From JAABVY01 sp964496505 (GTDB lineage Bacteria > Zixibacteria > MSB-5A5 > JAABVY01): DNA of 64,000 bases. The translations under genes and the position numbers were made by a program. Positions 7,204 to 16,931 of this stretch are shown piece by piece; position 1 is the stretch's first letter, and each line of letters opens with the position of its first letter. The stretch is taken from NCBI GenBank assembly GCA_964496505.1, contig CAZBZV010000003.1, positions 36,688 through 100,687 of the forward strand. The letters run 5' to 3'. Under the pieces are notes generated by a model. It made no database searches and was not told the DNA's origin. It saw only the letters and a program-made list of their open reading frames with translations.

Positions 7204-9132
7204 ATGGCCTTAACATTAGCTTACAAAATCTTAAAAAAACATCTTGTTGACGGCGAGTTATGCGCTGGTAAGGAAATAGGAATTAGAATCGACCAGACAC
7301 TGACCCAGGACGCCACCGGAACGATGAGCTACCTTCAGTTCGAAGCGCTGGGAATGAAACAGGTTAAGACAAAGCTTTCAGTATCTTATGTAGATCACAA
7401 CACATTGCAGTCCGGATTCGAAAATGCCGACGATCACCGCTACCTGCAATCTGTCGCATCCAAATACGGCATAATGTTCTCGCGTCCGGGTAACGGCATC
7501 TGCCACCAGGTACATCTGGAACGTTTCGCGGTACCCGGCTGGACGCTCCTGGGCTCCGATTCCCACACCCCCACCGCTGGCGGTCTGGGTATGATCGCAA
7601 TCGGCGCCGGCGGTCTGGATGTTGCAGTAGCTATGGGCGGCGGAGCCTTTTATCTGCCCTGCCCGAAAATTGTGGGTGTCAAACTGACCGGAAAACTCAA
7701 ACCCTGGGTTACCGCCAAGGATATTATCCTGAAAGTTCTGGAAGAGTTGACCGTCAAAGGCGGGGTTGGAAATATTATCGAATATTTCGGTCCCGGCGTG
7801 AAAACGCTCACCGTTCCCGAAAGAGCCACTATTACCAATATGGGAGCTGAGCTCGGTGCTACCACCTCGGTATTTCCTTCCGACGAAAAGACCGAAAAAT
7901 TCCTGAAGGCTCAGGACAGAGCTAAGGTCTATAAGCCGATGGCCGCCGATGACGGCGCTGAATACGATAAAGTGGTAGAAATCGATTTGGACAAACTGGT
8001 ACCGTTGATCGCCCAGCCGCATTCGCCGGACAATGTTGTCCCGGTATCCAAGGTTGCCGGAACAGAGGTACAGCAGGTCTGCATAGGCTCCTGCACCAAC
8101 TCATCCATCAAGGATTTACGTGTGGTTGGAAAGGCCCTCAAGGATAAAGCTGTAGCCCCCAATGTATCTTTAACTATCTCTCCCGGTTCCAAGCAGGTAT
8201 TCACGATGGCCTCGGAAGACGGCTCGCTGACCAATATGATCGCAGCCGGAGCCAGAATTCTGGAATCGGCCTGCGGACCATGTATCGGTATGGGTCAGTC
8301 TCCCCCCTCAGGAGGAATCTCTGTCAGATCGTTCAACCGTAATTTCGTGGGCAGGTCTGGCACCAAGGACGCCCAGGTTTACCTGGCCTCTCCGGAAACA
8401 TGCGTGGCAACCGCCCTTAAGGGCAAAATTACCGATCCGCGCAAACTGGGCGATTATCCCCGGGTAACAATGCCGACTAAATTCAAAATAGACGACAGAA
8501 ATATCATCAAGCCCTCCAAAAAGCCGGATAAGGTCGAAGTTGAGCGCGGACCGAATATTGCACCGGTACCGCTCAGAAGCAAGATGGAGGATATGCTTTC
8601 GGCCAAACTTCTCCTGCATCTGGAGGACAATATAACCACCGATCATATCATGCCGGCGGGAGCCAAGATTCTGCCGCTCAGATCGAATATACCGGCTATC
8701 AGCGAATTCGTCTTCCACTATGTCGATCAGGATTTCCCCCGCAAGGCCAAAGAGGCGAAGTCCTCGGCAGTCGTGGGCGGAGAAAATTACGGCCAGGGAT
8801 CATCCCGTGAGCATGCCGCCTTAGCGCCTATGTATCTGGGAGTGAAATTCGTGATTGCCAAGTCGTTTGCACGAATTCATAAAACCAATCTGGTTAATTT
8901 CGGAATCCTGCCGCTGACATTTAAAAATGCCGGTGATTACGACAAGCTCGATGCGGGTGACGATTTGGTAATAAATAACGTTATTTCCAGCCTGGAAAAA
9001 GGTGAGGATCTGGAAGTCGAAAATAAGACCAAAGGCTTCTCCTTCCCTGCTTCCTACGATCTTTCAGATCGCCAGGTAAAAATCCTGCTGGCAGGAGGAC
9101 TTTTGAATTATACCAAGAAAACTCAGGGCTAA
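7204..9132 (+). CDS. Aconitate hydratase, short Aquifex type
   Basis: Isomerises citrate to isocitrate through cis-aconitate in the TCA cycle, using a [4Fe-4S] cluster. At 642 residues it is shorter than AcnA/AcnB (about 850-900) and fits the Aquifex-type subfamily, in which large- and small-subunit-like parts of the isopropylmalate dehydratase fold are fused. Cluster ligands are visible: Cys297 in CIGSCTNSS, and Cys357 and Cys360 in ACGPCIGMG. GSDSHTPTAGGLG and the swivel-domain sequence GGENYGQGSSREHAA are intact. A GGAGGA ribosome site precedes the ATG. The gcvT gene follows after 6 bases. Homoaconitase activity cannot be excluded from sequence, but no lysine or leucine genes are adjacent. 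Confidence 0.92.
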   Translation: MALTLAYKILKKHLVDGELCAGKEIGIRIDQTLTQDATGTMSYLQFEALGMKQVKTKLSVSYVDHNTLQSGFENADDHRYLQSVASKYGIMFSRPGNGICHQVHLERFAVPGWTLLGSDSHTPTAGGLGMIAIGAGGLDVAVAMGGGAFYLPCPKIVGVKLTGKLKPWVTAKDIILKVLEELTVKGGVGNIIEYFGPGVKTLTVPERATITNMGAELGATTSVFPSDEKTEKFLKAQDRAKVYKPMAADDGAEYDKVVEIDLDKLVPLIAQPHSPDNVVPVSKVAGTEVQQVCIGSCTNSSIKDLRVVGKALKDKAVAPNVSLTISPGSKQVFTMASEDGSLTNMIAAGARILESACGPCIGMGQSPPSGGISVRSFNRNFVGRSGTKDAQVYLASPETCVATALKGKITDPRKLGDYPRVTMPTKFKIDDRNIIKPSKKPDKVEVERGPNIAPVPLRSKMEDMLSAKLLLHLEDNITTDHIMPAGAKILPLRSNIPAISEFVFHYVDQDFPRKAKEAKSSAVVGGENYGQGSSREHAALAPMYLGVKFVIAKSFARIHKTNLVNFGILPLTFKNAGDYDKLDAGDDLVINNVISSLEKGEDLEVENKTKGFSFPASYDLSDRQVKILLAGGLLNYTKKTQG

Positions 9133-9138
9133 GATAAA

Positions 9139-10239
9139 ATGACTGATGCAAAGAAAACACCTTATTACGATAAACACGTTGAGGCGGACGCTAAAATAGT
9201 CGATTTTGCCGGCTATCAGATGCCGATCCAGTATAAATCCATTACCTCAGAGCATCTCAAGGTTCGCAACTCGGTGGGCATGTTCGATCTCTCGCATATG
9301 GGCGAATTCCGTGTCGACGGCAGTGATGCACTCGATTTCCTGCAGAAGATGACCGTTAATGATGTCTCCACTCTCGAAAATAATCAGGTGCACTACAATT
9401 GCATGTGCTATCCCGACGGCGGCATTGTGGACGATCTTCTGGTATATCACCGGGGGGATCATTACTTGATGGTGGTCAACGCCGCCTGCCTTGAAAAAGA
9501 TTTCGAATGGCTCAGGCAGCATCTCGAGGGCGCGGTTGAACTGGAAAATCTCTCCGACCAAACCGGGCTCCTTGCAATCCAGGGCCCAAATGCTGAAAAG
9601 GTTCTGGCCAAAATGACCGACTATAATCTCTCTGAAATCGGGTTCTACTGGTCGGCCGAGGCCGAGATTGCCGGAGAGAAAGTTCTCTTCAGTCGCACAG
9701 GTTATACGGGCGAGGACGGCTTTGAGATATATCACAGGCCGGAAATTGCCGGCAAGCTCTGGGATGCCGCGCTTGAGGCTGGCAAGGAATTCGAAATCGA
9801 GCCTATCGGCTTGGGGGCGCGCGATTCCCTGCGGATGGAAATGAAATACATGCTTTACGGCAATGATATCGATAAAACCACCAACCCGATAGAGGCCGGG
9901 TTATCATGGATAGTAAAGCTGGATAAAGGAGATTTTATCGGCAGGGATGCTATCGCAGAGGTCAAGGAAAACAAGCCGGACAGACGGCTGGTTTGCTTTG
10001 AACTGCAGAGCAAGGGCATTCCCCGGCACGGATACAAGATCTTTTATGAGGGCGAGGAAGTCGGTCATGTAACTTCCGGCATGTACTCTCCCGTATTGGA
10101 AAAAGGAATCGGGCTCGGATATGTACCCCGAAAACGCTCCAAATCCGGCCGGGAGATAGAAATCGAAATTCGCAGTAAACGTGTACCGGCGGTTATAGTA
10201 AAGCCGCCCTTTTACAAAAACGGTTCTCTGAAAAAATGA
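9139..10239 (+). CDS. gcvT: Glycine cleavage system T protein (aminomethyltransferase)
   Basis: Transfers the methylene group from aminomethyl-lipoyl H protein to tetrahydrofolate and releases ammonia. The 366-residue protein is standard length. GMFDLSHMGEF near the N-terminus, YTGEDGFEIY in the folate-binding part and GLGARDSLRMEM are hallmark GcvT segments; the C-terminal beta-barrel part contains GHVTSGMYSP. It starts 6 bases after the aconitase stop and overlaps comB by 4 bases, so the three genes are probably one transcript. The H and P protein genes are not in this window. The GARDSLRME motif favours true GcvT over the folate-binding YgfZ relatives. Confidence 0.95.
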   Translation: MTDAKKTPYYDKHVEADAKIVDFAGYQMPIQYKSITSEHLKVRNSVGMFDLSHMGEFRVDGSDALDFLQKMTVNDVSTLENNQVHYNCMCYPDGGIVDDLLVYHRGDHYLMVVNAACLEKDFEWLRQHLEGAVELENLSDQTGLLAIQGPNAEKVLAKMTDYNLSEIGFYWSAEAEIAGEKVLFSRTGYTGEDGFEIYHRPEIAGKLWDAALEAGKEFEIEPIGLGARDSLRMEMKYMLYGNDIDKTTNPIEAGLSWIVKLDKGDFIGRDAIAEVKENKPDRRLVCFELQSKGIPRHGYKIFYEGEEVGHVTSGMYSPVLEKGIGLGYVPRKRSKSGREIEIEIRSKRVPAVIVKPPFYKNGSLKK

Positions 10240-10961
10240 ACATACGACTTTTCTTCACCCCTGCCGGTATCGGCGATGAGCAGATCAACGGCAGGACCGC
10301 AGTTGTGATAGATATTCTAAGGGCAACCACCGTAGCGGCGGTTGCCCTTGATAATGGCGCGCGCGAGATAATCCCGGCCGCCAATTTGGGAGACGCCACC
10401 AGTATTCGCGAGAAGCTGGATCGTTCCACCGTGCAGCTCGGAGGAGAACGTGAAGGCCGCAAGGTGGAGGGTTTCGACCTTGGCAATTCACCTTTTGAGT
10501 ACGATCGCGAAGCTGTCGAGAATAAAACCGTAATTTTGGCTACCACCAACGGTTCTGCGGCGATTCTTAAGGGCGGCGAGGCAAAGCACTGTCTCTCCTG
10601 CGCATTCGTGAATCTCTCGGCCACTCTGGAAAAAATACTCAAAATCGGGAATGATGTGTCGATAATCTGCGCCGGAAATAAGGGCGGATTTTCGCTTGAG
10701 GATGCGCTCTGCGGAGGAATGCTTGTCGATAAATTGCTGGCGGCGGACAATACTGTTGAACTGGACAATGACGCGGCATTCGTAGCCCAGGGATTATATC
10801 ACAAACATCGGGAAAATCTGGAGGATGCTTTGCATAAATCGGATCACGGTAAATACCTCGACAGCCTCGGATTTGCCAAAGATATCAGTTTCTGCGCGCA
10901 GGAGGATAACCTCACAATCTGCCCTGTATGGCAATCGGGGCGCCTGACTCTCCAGGAATAA
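10236..10961 (+). CDS. comB: ComB-type 2-phosphosulfolactate phosphatase
   Basis: The 241-residue protein matches the ComB family, which in coenzyme M synthesis removes phosphate from 2-phosphosulfolactate in a magnesium-dependent reaction. Family traits are VVIDILRATTVAAVAL, GGEREGRKVEGFDLGNSP and ATTNGSAAIL. Its ATG overlaps the gcvT stop (ATGA), indicating translational coupling. Other coenzyme M genes (comA, comC, comDE) are absent here. ComB homologues are common in bacteria not known to make coenzyme M, so the physiological substrate may differ. Family assignment strong, pathway uncertain. Confidence 0.88.
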   Translation: MNIRLFFTPAGIGDEQINGRTAVVIDILRATTVAAVALDNGAREIIPAANLGDATSIREKLDRSTVQLGGEREGRKVEGFDLGNSPFEYDREAVENKTVILATTNGSAAILKGGEAKHCLSCAFVNLSATLEKILKIGNDVSIICAGNKGGFSLEDALCGGMLVDKLLAADNTVELDNDAAFVAQGLYHKHRENLEDALHKSDHGKYLDSLGFAKDISFCAQEDNLTICPVWQSGRLTLQE

Positions 10962-11011
10962 GAATTGAACAATTCCCCTGTTCTGCTGTATTATGAGAAA
11001 AGGAGGATTCT

Positions 11012-12904
11012 TTGAATAAAAGCGTTATTGCGGTATTTCTTATAGTTCTGGCATTGCCGGTATTATTACAGGCGGATGAAACCACAGAGACATTGCTTCT
11101 GGAGTTCAAATTTCTGGAGTATGAAGGCGATTCGCAGAATTCAGCAATGGTCTCCTGCGATACCCTGACTCTAATTAAGGGCGTACCGATCGAAGCATTC
11201 TGCGGCAATCTGAGTCTGGATATTACCTACAGCGACCGAAGCGGAGACGACCTGAACATACAACTCAGCCATATCCCTCTGCCGCCTAAAAGCTCACCGC
11301 ATATGAATCGCCTGCAATCACAAATCGGTATTCCGTATATAGTTGATTCGGTGCTGGTAAAGGGAGAAAACGTCTATAAAATACTGGCCACGCCTTTGAA
11401 AATCGACAGCATGAATATAAACTGCCAGTTCACACATAAAGATGAGGATGTCTTCCTCTTCGATCCCTCGGCCAACTTCGACATATATTTCGTGCCAAAT
11501 TCGCTCGGTGATATCCACTGGAACAGTGTTCGCGATCATCTCGAGATGGAGTTGAAGCGGTTCAACGAGATATTCAGCTTCACTCAGCCGGGAAAGATAA
11601 ACTTCTATCTTTATCCCTGTGATGCTCCCTATTATGCCAAATATGACGGCAGGGATTTTGGAATTCATCCCGCCAAAAACAGCATTTACTACGAGTACAG
11701 CCATCAAAATCACGGCCTAGCGGTGGAAGCGGTTAACCTGATGAAGCTTTACCGCTACTGGGGTTATTCTCCCAAATTAATGGCTGTTGGCGCGGCCAAC
11801 CTGACCGAGTTTCATATCTTCTATACCCGACAATACAAAAACACCGAGGGATTGTATCCGCTCAAGGATATGTTTATGTCCAAAGATTTCGATAATCTTG
11901 ATAACGTGCACAAAAGAAGAATACAGGCCGCCTCGTTTATAGCCTGGCTTTCTGCTAAAATGCCGGTGGATAAATTCAGGAATTTGTATATACAATCAAC
12001 CGATTTAAATCTAAAAGATAAGCTTGAAGATTTCACTGAGATGAGCATGGCGGAAATAGAAGCTGACTGGCTCAATTTCGTCGACACGGCAACATTCCAG
12101 TACGGGTTGTATAATTTCTTTGCCCAGCGCGCCCTGATTCAACGAGATATGTCCGAGGCGATCTTTCTTTATGAAAGGGCCTTGGAAGAAAAGCCCTTAG
12201 ACAGCGCGATGCTTGCAAATATCTATAATGTTTATTACATGGCGGGATATTACGAAAAATCAGCCGACGCACTTCATAAACTGGGTAAATATGTTGATAA
12301 ATCGGATGTCTGGCTGACAATTGCCAATATGATGTTCGCGGACGGAAAGATCGATTCGGCCCTGTATTATTATAGTCAATATGGTGATCAAAGAGAGACA
12401 TTTGACGAAATCCTGAACTATAAGCTCGGTCAGTTGCATTATTTCAGGGACGACTACGATAAGTCCAGGGAGCATTTCACAATGCTTCTCGACAGCGGAA
12501 AATCTATCCCCTTGAAGATTGACGGCCATCTTCATCTGGGCCGGATTTACAGGCACGAGGGTAAAACCGACTCGGCCAAGACCCAATTCACACTGGCATT
12601 AAACGCCGCCAAAAACCTGTTGTCGCAATACCCCGATAACTCGCTTTATAATATGCGGGCGGGCGAGGCGGCTCTTTATCTGGGTGAAGCTCAAGCGGCC
12701 CGGGATTACCTCGCGCATGCTGAATTCGTGGAAATGCGGCCGTTTTATCTGGGACGAGTTATGTTGGCAATGGGAATGGCATACGATCTGCAGAACGACC
12801 GCGAAAACGCCAGGACCTATTACAATCGAGTACTCAAGATACCCTCGGCATACCTCGACAGACAGGCAGCCGAAAAGTATCTCGACAAACCGTTTAGTAT
12901 TTAA
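11012..12904 (+). CDS. Secreted TPR protein with degenerate peptidase-MA-like region
   Basis: A 630-residue protein starting with TTG at 11012, supported by AGGAGG at 11001-11006. Residues 1-21 form a signal peptide ending near LLQADE. The middle (about 170-290) resembles bacterial peptidase-MA-like domains in layout, but the expected HExxH is not present: the corresponding stretch reads SHQNHGLAVEAV, and the later conserved glutamate region reads KLMAVGAANL. It is therefore probably not an active metallopeptidase. From about 360 to the end there are several tetratricopeptide-type helical repeats (for example AIFLYERALEEKP and ARTYYNRVLKIPSAYLDRQA). It ends 8 bases before a BatA-like gene, so a shared cell-envelope role is likely. 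The peptidase comparison is tentative. Confidence 0.6.
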   Translation: MNKSVIAVFLIVLALPVLLQADETTETLLLEFKFLEYEGDSQNSAMVSCDTLTLIKGVPIEAFCGNLSLDITYSDRSGDDLNIQLSHIPLPPKSSPHMNRLQSQIGIPYIVDSVLVKGENVYKILATPLKIDSMNINCQFTHKDEDVFLFDPSANFDIYFVPNSLGDIHWNSVRDHLEMELKRFNEIFSFTQPGKINFYLYPCDAPYYAKYDGRDFGIHPAKNSIYYEYSHQNHGLAVEAVNLMKLYRYWGYSPKLMAVGAANLTEFHIFYTRQYKNTEGLYPLKDMFMSKDFDNLDNVHKRRIQAASFIAWLSAKMPVDKFRNLYIQSTDLNLKDKLEDFTEMSMAEIEADWLNFVDTATFQYGLYNFFAQRALIQRDMSEAIFLYERALEEKPLDSAMLANIYNVYYMAGYYEKSADALHKLGKYVDKSDVWLTIANMMFADGKIDSALYYYSQYGDQRETFDEILNYKLGQLHYFRDDYDKSREHFTMLLDSGKSIPLKIDGHLHLGRIYRHEGKTDSAKTQFTLALNAAKNLLSQYPDNSLYNMRAGEAALYLGEAQAARDYLAHAEFVEMRPFYLGRVMLAMGMAYDLQNDRENARTYYNRVLKIPSAYLDRQAAEKYLDKPFSI

Positions 12905-12912
12905 AGGATAAG

Positions 12913-15012
12913 ATGGGCTTTCTGAATACAACCATACTTCTTCTCTCCGCACTGGCAATTATACCGATCCTGATTCATCTCTTCAACCGCCAGAGAGTAA
13001 AACGAATACAGTTCTCCTCAATTCGCTATCTGAAATCACTTCAGAAAACCCGTATGCGCAGGCTGAAACTGAAGCAGATACTTCTATTGATACTGCGCAC
13101 GCTTATCATACTGCTTTTGGTCATTGCCTTTGCTCGTCCCACCACCGAGGGCTCGTACTCGGCCGCATTGGGAAGCGCAGCCCAGGCCTCGGTTGTGCTC
13201 CTGGTCGATAATTCACTTTCCATGTCTACAGAAACTGCCGAGGGCTCGCTTTTCGAACTGGCCAAAACCGAGGCGCTTTCGATACTGGAAGACTTCCAGG
13301 CCAAGGATGAGATTGCGGTTATATCTTTCAGTAAAAATCCCGTAATCGAGACTAATGGATTCACGACTAACCATACATTCGTCAGAAAGACTCTCTCAGA
13401 ACTGGAGCCGACTCGCACAGCAACAAATCCCGCGCTGGCAGTCGAGGCGGCGCTCGACTTGATGCATGAAAGCGATAATCTCGTGAAAGAAATTTATATA
13501 TTCTCGGATATGGCCGGACCGTCATGGGAGGCCTTATCGGTGACGAGTGCCGATGAATACGAAAACCTGAAGATTTATGTCAGCCGACTGGTGAAAGAGG
13601 ATTATGAAAATATCAAAGCCGCCAATATCGATTTCGGCAATTCGCTTATTTATCCCGGGCGACCGGTGGATATTTCGGCGGATATTATAAACGAGAGTGA
13701 CAGGCGTGTGGATAATCTTCTGATCAGTCTTTATATAGATAAAAAGAGGATTTCACAAACCGATATGTCGATCTCGGCCGGCAGTTCGGAGAAGGCCAGA
13801 TTCAACCACACATTTGAAAGCCCGGGCGAGCATGAGGGTTTCATCGAACTCACTGATGACGATTTGATCGAGGACAATCGCGTTTATTTCACGATTAATA
13901 TTCCATCGGAAATCCGTGCATTAAGCCTGTATGAAAATGAAGGGGATGATTTCTTCGTCAAGATGGCTTTCAAGCCGCTGCCGGAATCGCCCTCACAGAT
14001 CAATGTCACCTCGGAGCCGATATCGAATCTTCCAACCCTGAACTTGCAAAACTATGACTGCATAATCCTGAGTGCATCCAAGTTTCTTTCGCAGGCCAAT
14101 ATGTCCCAGCTTATGAATTATGTTAAATCGGGCGGCTCTGTGATGGCTTTTATTTCCGACGATAATAATATGCAGGCTTTAAACGAAAGAATCATGCGCC
14201 CTGTTTTTGGTGCGGCTATTACCGGCCAGCTTGAAGTCAGGGAGGGACAGGGCTTTTATCGTCTGAGTGCTCTCGATTTCACTCATCCGGTCTTCAGCCG
14301 TTTCGGGGAAATATCCGAGGATTATCTTCCCGAGATAGATTTCTTCAAAATAGTGCAGATTAGACCACCCTCCCAGGGCAAGGTACTTTCGTCATTCTCA
14401 ACCGGTACTCCCGCCATAATCGATGCCCAATGGGGCAGCGGCAAAATACTGGCGGTGATGAGTTCCGCTTCGGCTGAGGATTCCGACCTGATCAGCCATC
14501 CCTTTTTCGTGACCTTCATGAACCGCGCGGTGGAATACCTGGCCTACGATATAAACCGCCTGCGCGAAAATTTCGTTACCGGGGAGCCAATAACAAAGAC
14601 TATTCTCAACATAAATCCTGAAAAATCAGTTGAGATAATTACACCATCAAACAATAAAATCTATCCCGCCTATAATTTCTCGGGCGCGGAACTCAACCTG
14701 ACCATTCCACCCATCCCCTCCAACGGCATCTCCAGCATTGCGGTCGATCAGAAGCCGGTGGAAAGATTTGCTGTCAATTTTCCCGTCGATGAATCGAGCG
14801 GGAATTTTCTGGAGGTTGATAATTTGAAGGAAGCCGCCCCGGAATACGAGATAATCAAACTGCCGCCTGACGGTGACCATGCCCAAATAATTCAGGAAAG
14901 CCGACTGGGCAAGGAATTCTCCAAGATATTTTTCATCCTGGCCCTGCTCTTACTGGCGGCCGAGATGCTTCTGGCGCGCTCATCACAAGAGCCCGCACCT
15001 GAAACTCCGTAG
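12913..15012 (+). CDS. BatA-like membrane protein with von Willebrand factor A domain
   Basis: A 699-residue membrane protein. The N-terminal 80 residues fit the BatA/aerotolerance N-terminal domain: a hydrophobic start, the basic stretch NRQRVKRIQFSSIRYLKSL, then a second membrane segment LILRTLIILLLVIAFARP. A von Willebrand A domain follows from about 94, with the metal-binding DxSxS motif in VDNSLSMST. The long remainder contains beta-rich and glutamine-amidotransferase-like stretches, and a last membrane helix FFILALLLLAAEMLLA. Related proteins usually cluster with moxR and DUF58 genes; here those lie about 14-19 kb downstream. It is adjacent to the secreted TPR gene. A role in envelope integrity or complex maturation is plausible but unproven. 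Confidence 0.85.
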   Translation: MGFLNTTILLLSALAIIPILIHLFNRQRVKRIQFSSIRYLKSLQKTRMRRLKLKQILLLILRTLIILLLVIAFARPTTEGSYSAALGSAAQASVVLLVDNSLSMSTETAEGSLFELAKTEALSILEDFQAKDEIAVISFSKNPVIETNGFTTNHTFVRKTLSELEPTRTATNPALAVEAALDLMHESDNLVKEIYIFSDMAGPSWEALSVTSADEYENLKIYVSRLVKEDYENIKAANIDFGNSLIYPGRPVDISADIINESDRRVDNLLISLYIDKKRISQTDMSISAGSSEKARFNHTFESPGEHEGFIELTDDDLIEDNRVYFTINIPSEIRALSLYENEGDDFFVKMAFKPLPESPSQINVTSEPISNLPTLNLQNYDCIILSASKFLSQANMSQLMNYVKSGGSVMAFISDDNNMQALNERIMRPVFGAAITGQLEVREGQGFYRLSALDFTHPVFSRFGEISEDYLPEIDFFKIVQIRPPSQGKVLSSFSTGTPAIIDAQWGSGKILAVMSSASAEDSDLISHPFFVTFMNRAVEYLAYDINRLRENFVTGEPITKTILNINPEKSVEIITPSNNKIYPAYNFSGAELNLTIPPIPSNGISSIAVDQKPVERFAVNFPVDESSGNFLEVDNLKEAAPEYEIIKLPPDGDHAQIIQESRLGKEFSKIFFILALLLLAAEMLLARSSQEPAPETP

Positions 15013-15056
15013 ACGATTCCTTTTGACAAATCTCAGGACTTTGCTAAATTCTCCCC

Positions 15057-16931
15057 ATGCGACAGGTATATCTTGAAAATATTCACAAGTCCTATCCCAA
15101 TCGCCATATTCTATCGGGACTCTCATGGCAGATCAATCATGGCGAGAAATATGCGCTTGTTGGACGCAATGGCGTGGGCAAAACCACCCTCTTCCGGATT
15201 ATTAAAGGCGAAATTACGCCGGATGAGGGCAGTGTTCAGCGCGCCAAAAACCAGAAAATCGGCTATATGCCGCAGGAAGCCGAAATCGAAAGCGGCAAAG
15301 CCCTCTGGCTGGAGCTTCTGGATGCCTTCAGTGAGCTATTGGCAATAAAAGATGAAATCAAAGAGCTGGAAGATACAATTGCCGAAAATGCAGATGATCG
15401 AGCGGCATTAGAAAAATACGGCAAGCTCCAGGAGGAGTTCGAGATCAAAGGCGGTTTTGATTACGAGGAGAAAATAAAAATTGTACTGCTCGGCCTGGGA
15501 TTTCCAGAGGAGGTCTGGCTGAAAGAAATCAAAAAGTTTTCCGGCGGTGAAAAAAACAGAGTATTTCTGGCCAAAATCCTGCTGGAAGAGCCAGATCTAT
15601 TGCTATTAGACGAGCCTACCAATTATCTCGATATAGAATCAACACAATGGCTGGAGGAATATCTATCGGCTTTTAAAGGCAGCGTGATAATTGTATCGCA
15701 CGACCGCTATTTTATGAACCGCGTGGCTAAGAAAACAGCAGAACTAACCAGCCGAGGGCTCGAAATTTATCATGGCAATTTCGATTTTTATGAGAAGGAG
15801 TCGGAAATACGCCACCGCCTTGCTCAAAAGGCATACGAGCATAAAGCCGAGGAGATCGAGCGAATCAAGGACTTCATTCAGAAGAATATAGCCGGGCAAA
15901 AGACCAAGCAGGCCCAGTCGCGAAGAAAGATGCTTCAGAAGATGGACCCGCTGGAAAAACCTCATGAGAACAAACAGAAGATGAAACTCGATATTCAGTC
16001 CTCGGGCCGCAGCTGGCAGAAGATACTGGAGATCGACGGCTTATCTAAATCATTCGACCACAAGCAGCTTTTTGATGATGTCAGCTTCAAAATTGAGCGC
16101 GGCGAAAAAGTCGGTCTGATAGGTCCCAACGGCTCCGGCAAAACCACCTTGATACGTATGATTACCGGGCAGGCCGAACCGGATTCGGGAGAGATAAACA
16201 TCGGCAATAATGTTGAATATACATATTACGATCAGGAGCTGGTCGGGCTGAATATGGATTCTGACGTGATAGATGTCATCTGGGAGGAAAAACCACAGGC
16301 TTTGGCCGAGGAGTTGCGTTCATACCTGGGACGATTTTTGTTCACCGGTGAAGATATCTTCCGTCCGGTCAAGTCGCTTTCGGGCGGCGAGAAAAGCAGG
16401 CTGTCGCTGGCCAAGATATTCGTCAATCCGGCAAATTTCCTGATTTTAGACGAGCCCACAAATCATCTCGACATACCCTCGGTCAAGATGCTCGAGCAGG
16501 CCTTGAACGATTTTAACGGTACGGTGCTGGTTATCTCCCATGACCGCTATTTTCTCGACAACACCGTTAATAAGATTTATGCTTTAGAAAACCGGAATAT
16601 CAAGGAATACCTGGGCAATTTCTCCTACTACTGGGAGAAACGTATGCAGCGTGAGCAGGAAGCGCTCAAAAGACCTCGCAAAAAGGAAAGCTCCGATACC
16701 AAAGCGGCGTGGGAAAGACTAAAGGACAAGCGTCGACACCAGAAGCGATTGAAACGCGCCGAGCATCAGATTGTCCTGACTGAAGCCAAAATCGAGGAGA
16801 TCGAAGCTATGCTGGTCGATCCCCAGCTCGCTTCCGATTGGGAGAGGCTGGCCTCGCTGGAAAAGGAAAAGGCCGAGATGGAGAAAATGCTGGAAAGGCT
16901 TTATGAGGATTATGAAGAACTCACCGGCTAA
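15057..16931 (+). CDS. ABC-F family ATPase
   Basis: A soluble protein of 624 residues with two ABC cassettes and no membrane part, the mark of ABC-F translation factors. Cassette 1: Walker A GRNGVGKTT, signature FSGGEKNR, Walker B LLLLDEP. Cassette 2: Walker A GPNGSGKTT, signature LSGGEKSR, Walker B FLILDEP. The charged linker between them (about 245-320) is the P-site tRNA interaction motif region. A C-terminal coiled coil (about 545-624) suggests a YdiF/Uup-like subgroup. ABC-F proteins bind the ribosomal E site and ease stalled translation, and some give antibiotic resistance; nothing here indicates resistance. Its last 29 bases overlap the next gene. Confidence 0.92.
   Translation: MRQVYLENIHKSYPNRHILSGLSWQINHGEKYALVGRNGVGKTTLFRIIKGEITPDEGSVQRAKNQKIGYMPQEAEIESGKALWLELLDAFSELLAIKDEIKELEDTIAENADDRAALEKYGKLQEEFEIKGGFDYEEKIKIVLLGLGFPEEVWLKEIKKFSGGEKNRVFLAKILLEEPDLLLLDEPTNYLDIESTQWLEEYLSAFKGSVIIVSHDRYFMNRVAKKTAELTSRGLEIYHGNFDFYEKESEIRHRLAQKAYEHKAEEIERIKDFIQKNIAGQKTKQAQSRRKMLQKMDPLEKPHENKQKMKLDIQSSGRSWQKILEIDGLSKSFDHKQLFDDVSFKIERGEKVGLIGPNGSGKTTLIRMITGQAEPDSGEINIGNNVEYTYYDQELVGLNMDSDVIDVIWEEKPQALAEELRSYLGRFLFTGEDIFRPVKSLSGGEKSRLSLAKIFVNPANFLILDEPTNHLDIPSVKMLEQALNDFNGTVLVISHDRYFLDNTVNKIYALENRNIKEYLGNFSYYWEKRMQREQEALKRPRKKESSDTKAAWERLKDKRRHQKRLKRAEHQIVLTEAKIEEIEAMLVDPQLASDWERLASLEKEKAEMEKMLERLYEDYEELTG

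Noticed and set aside
11012..12904. Active metallopeptidase annotation for the TPR protein
   Set aside because: No HExxH motif is present.
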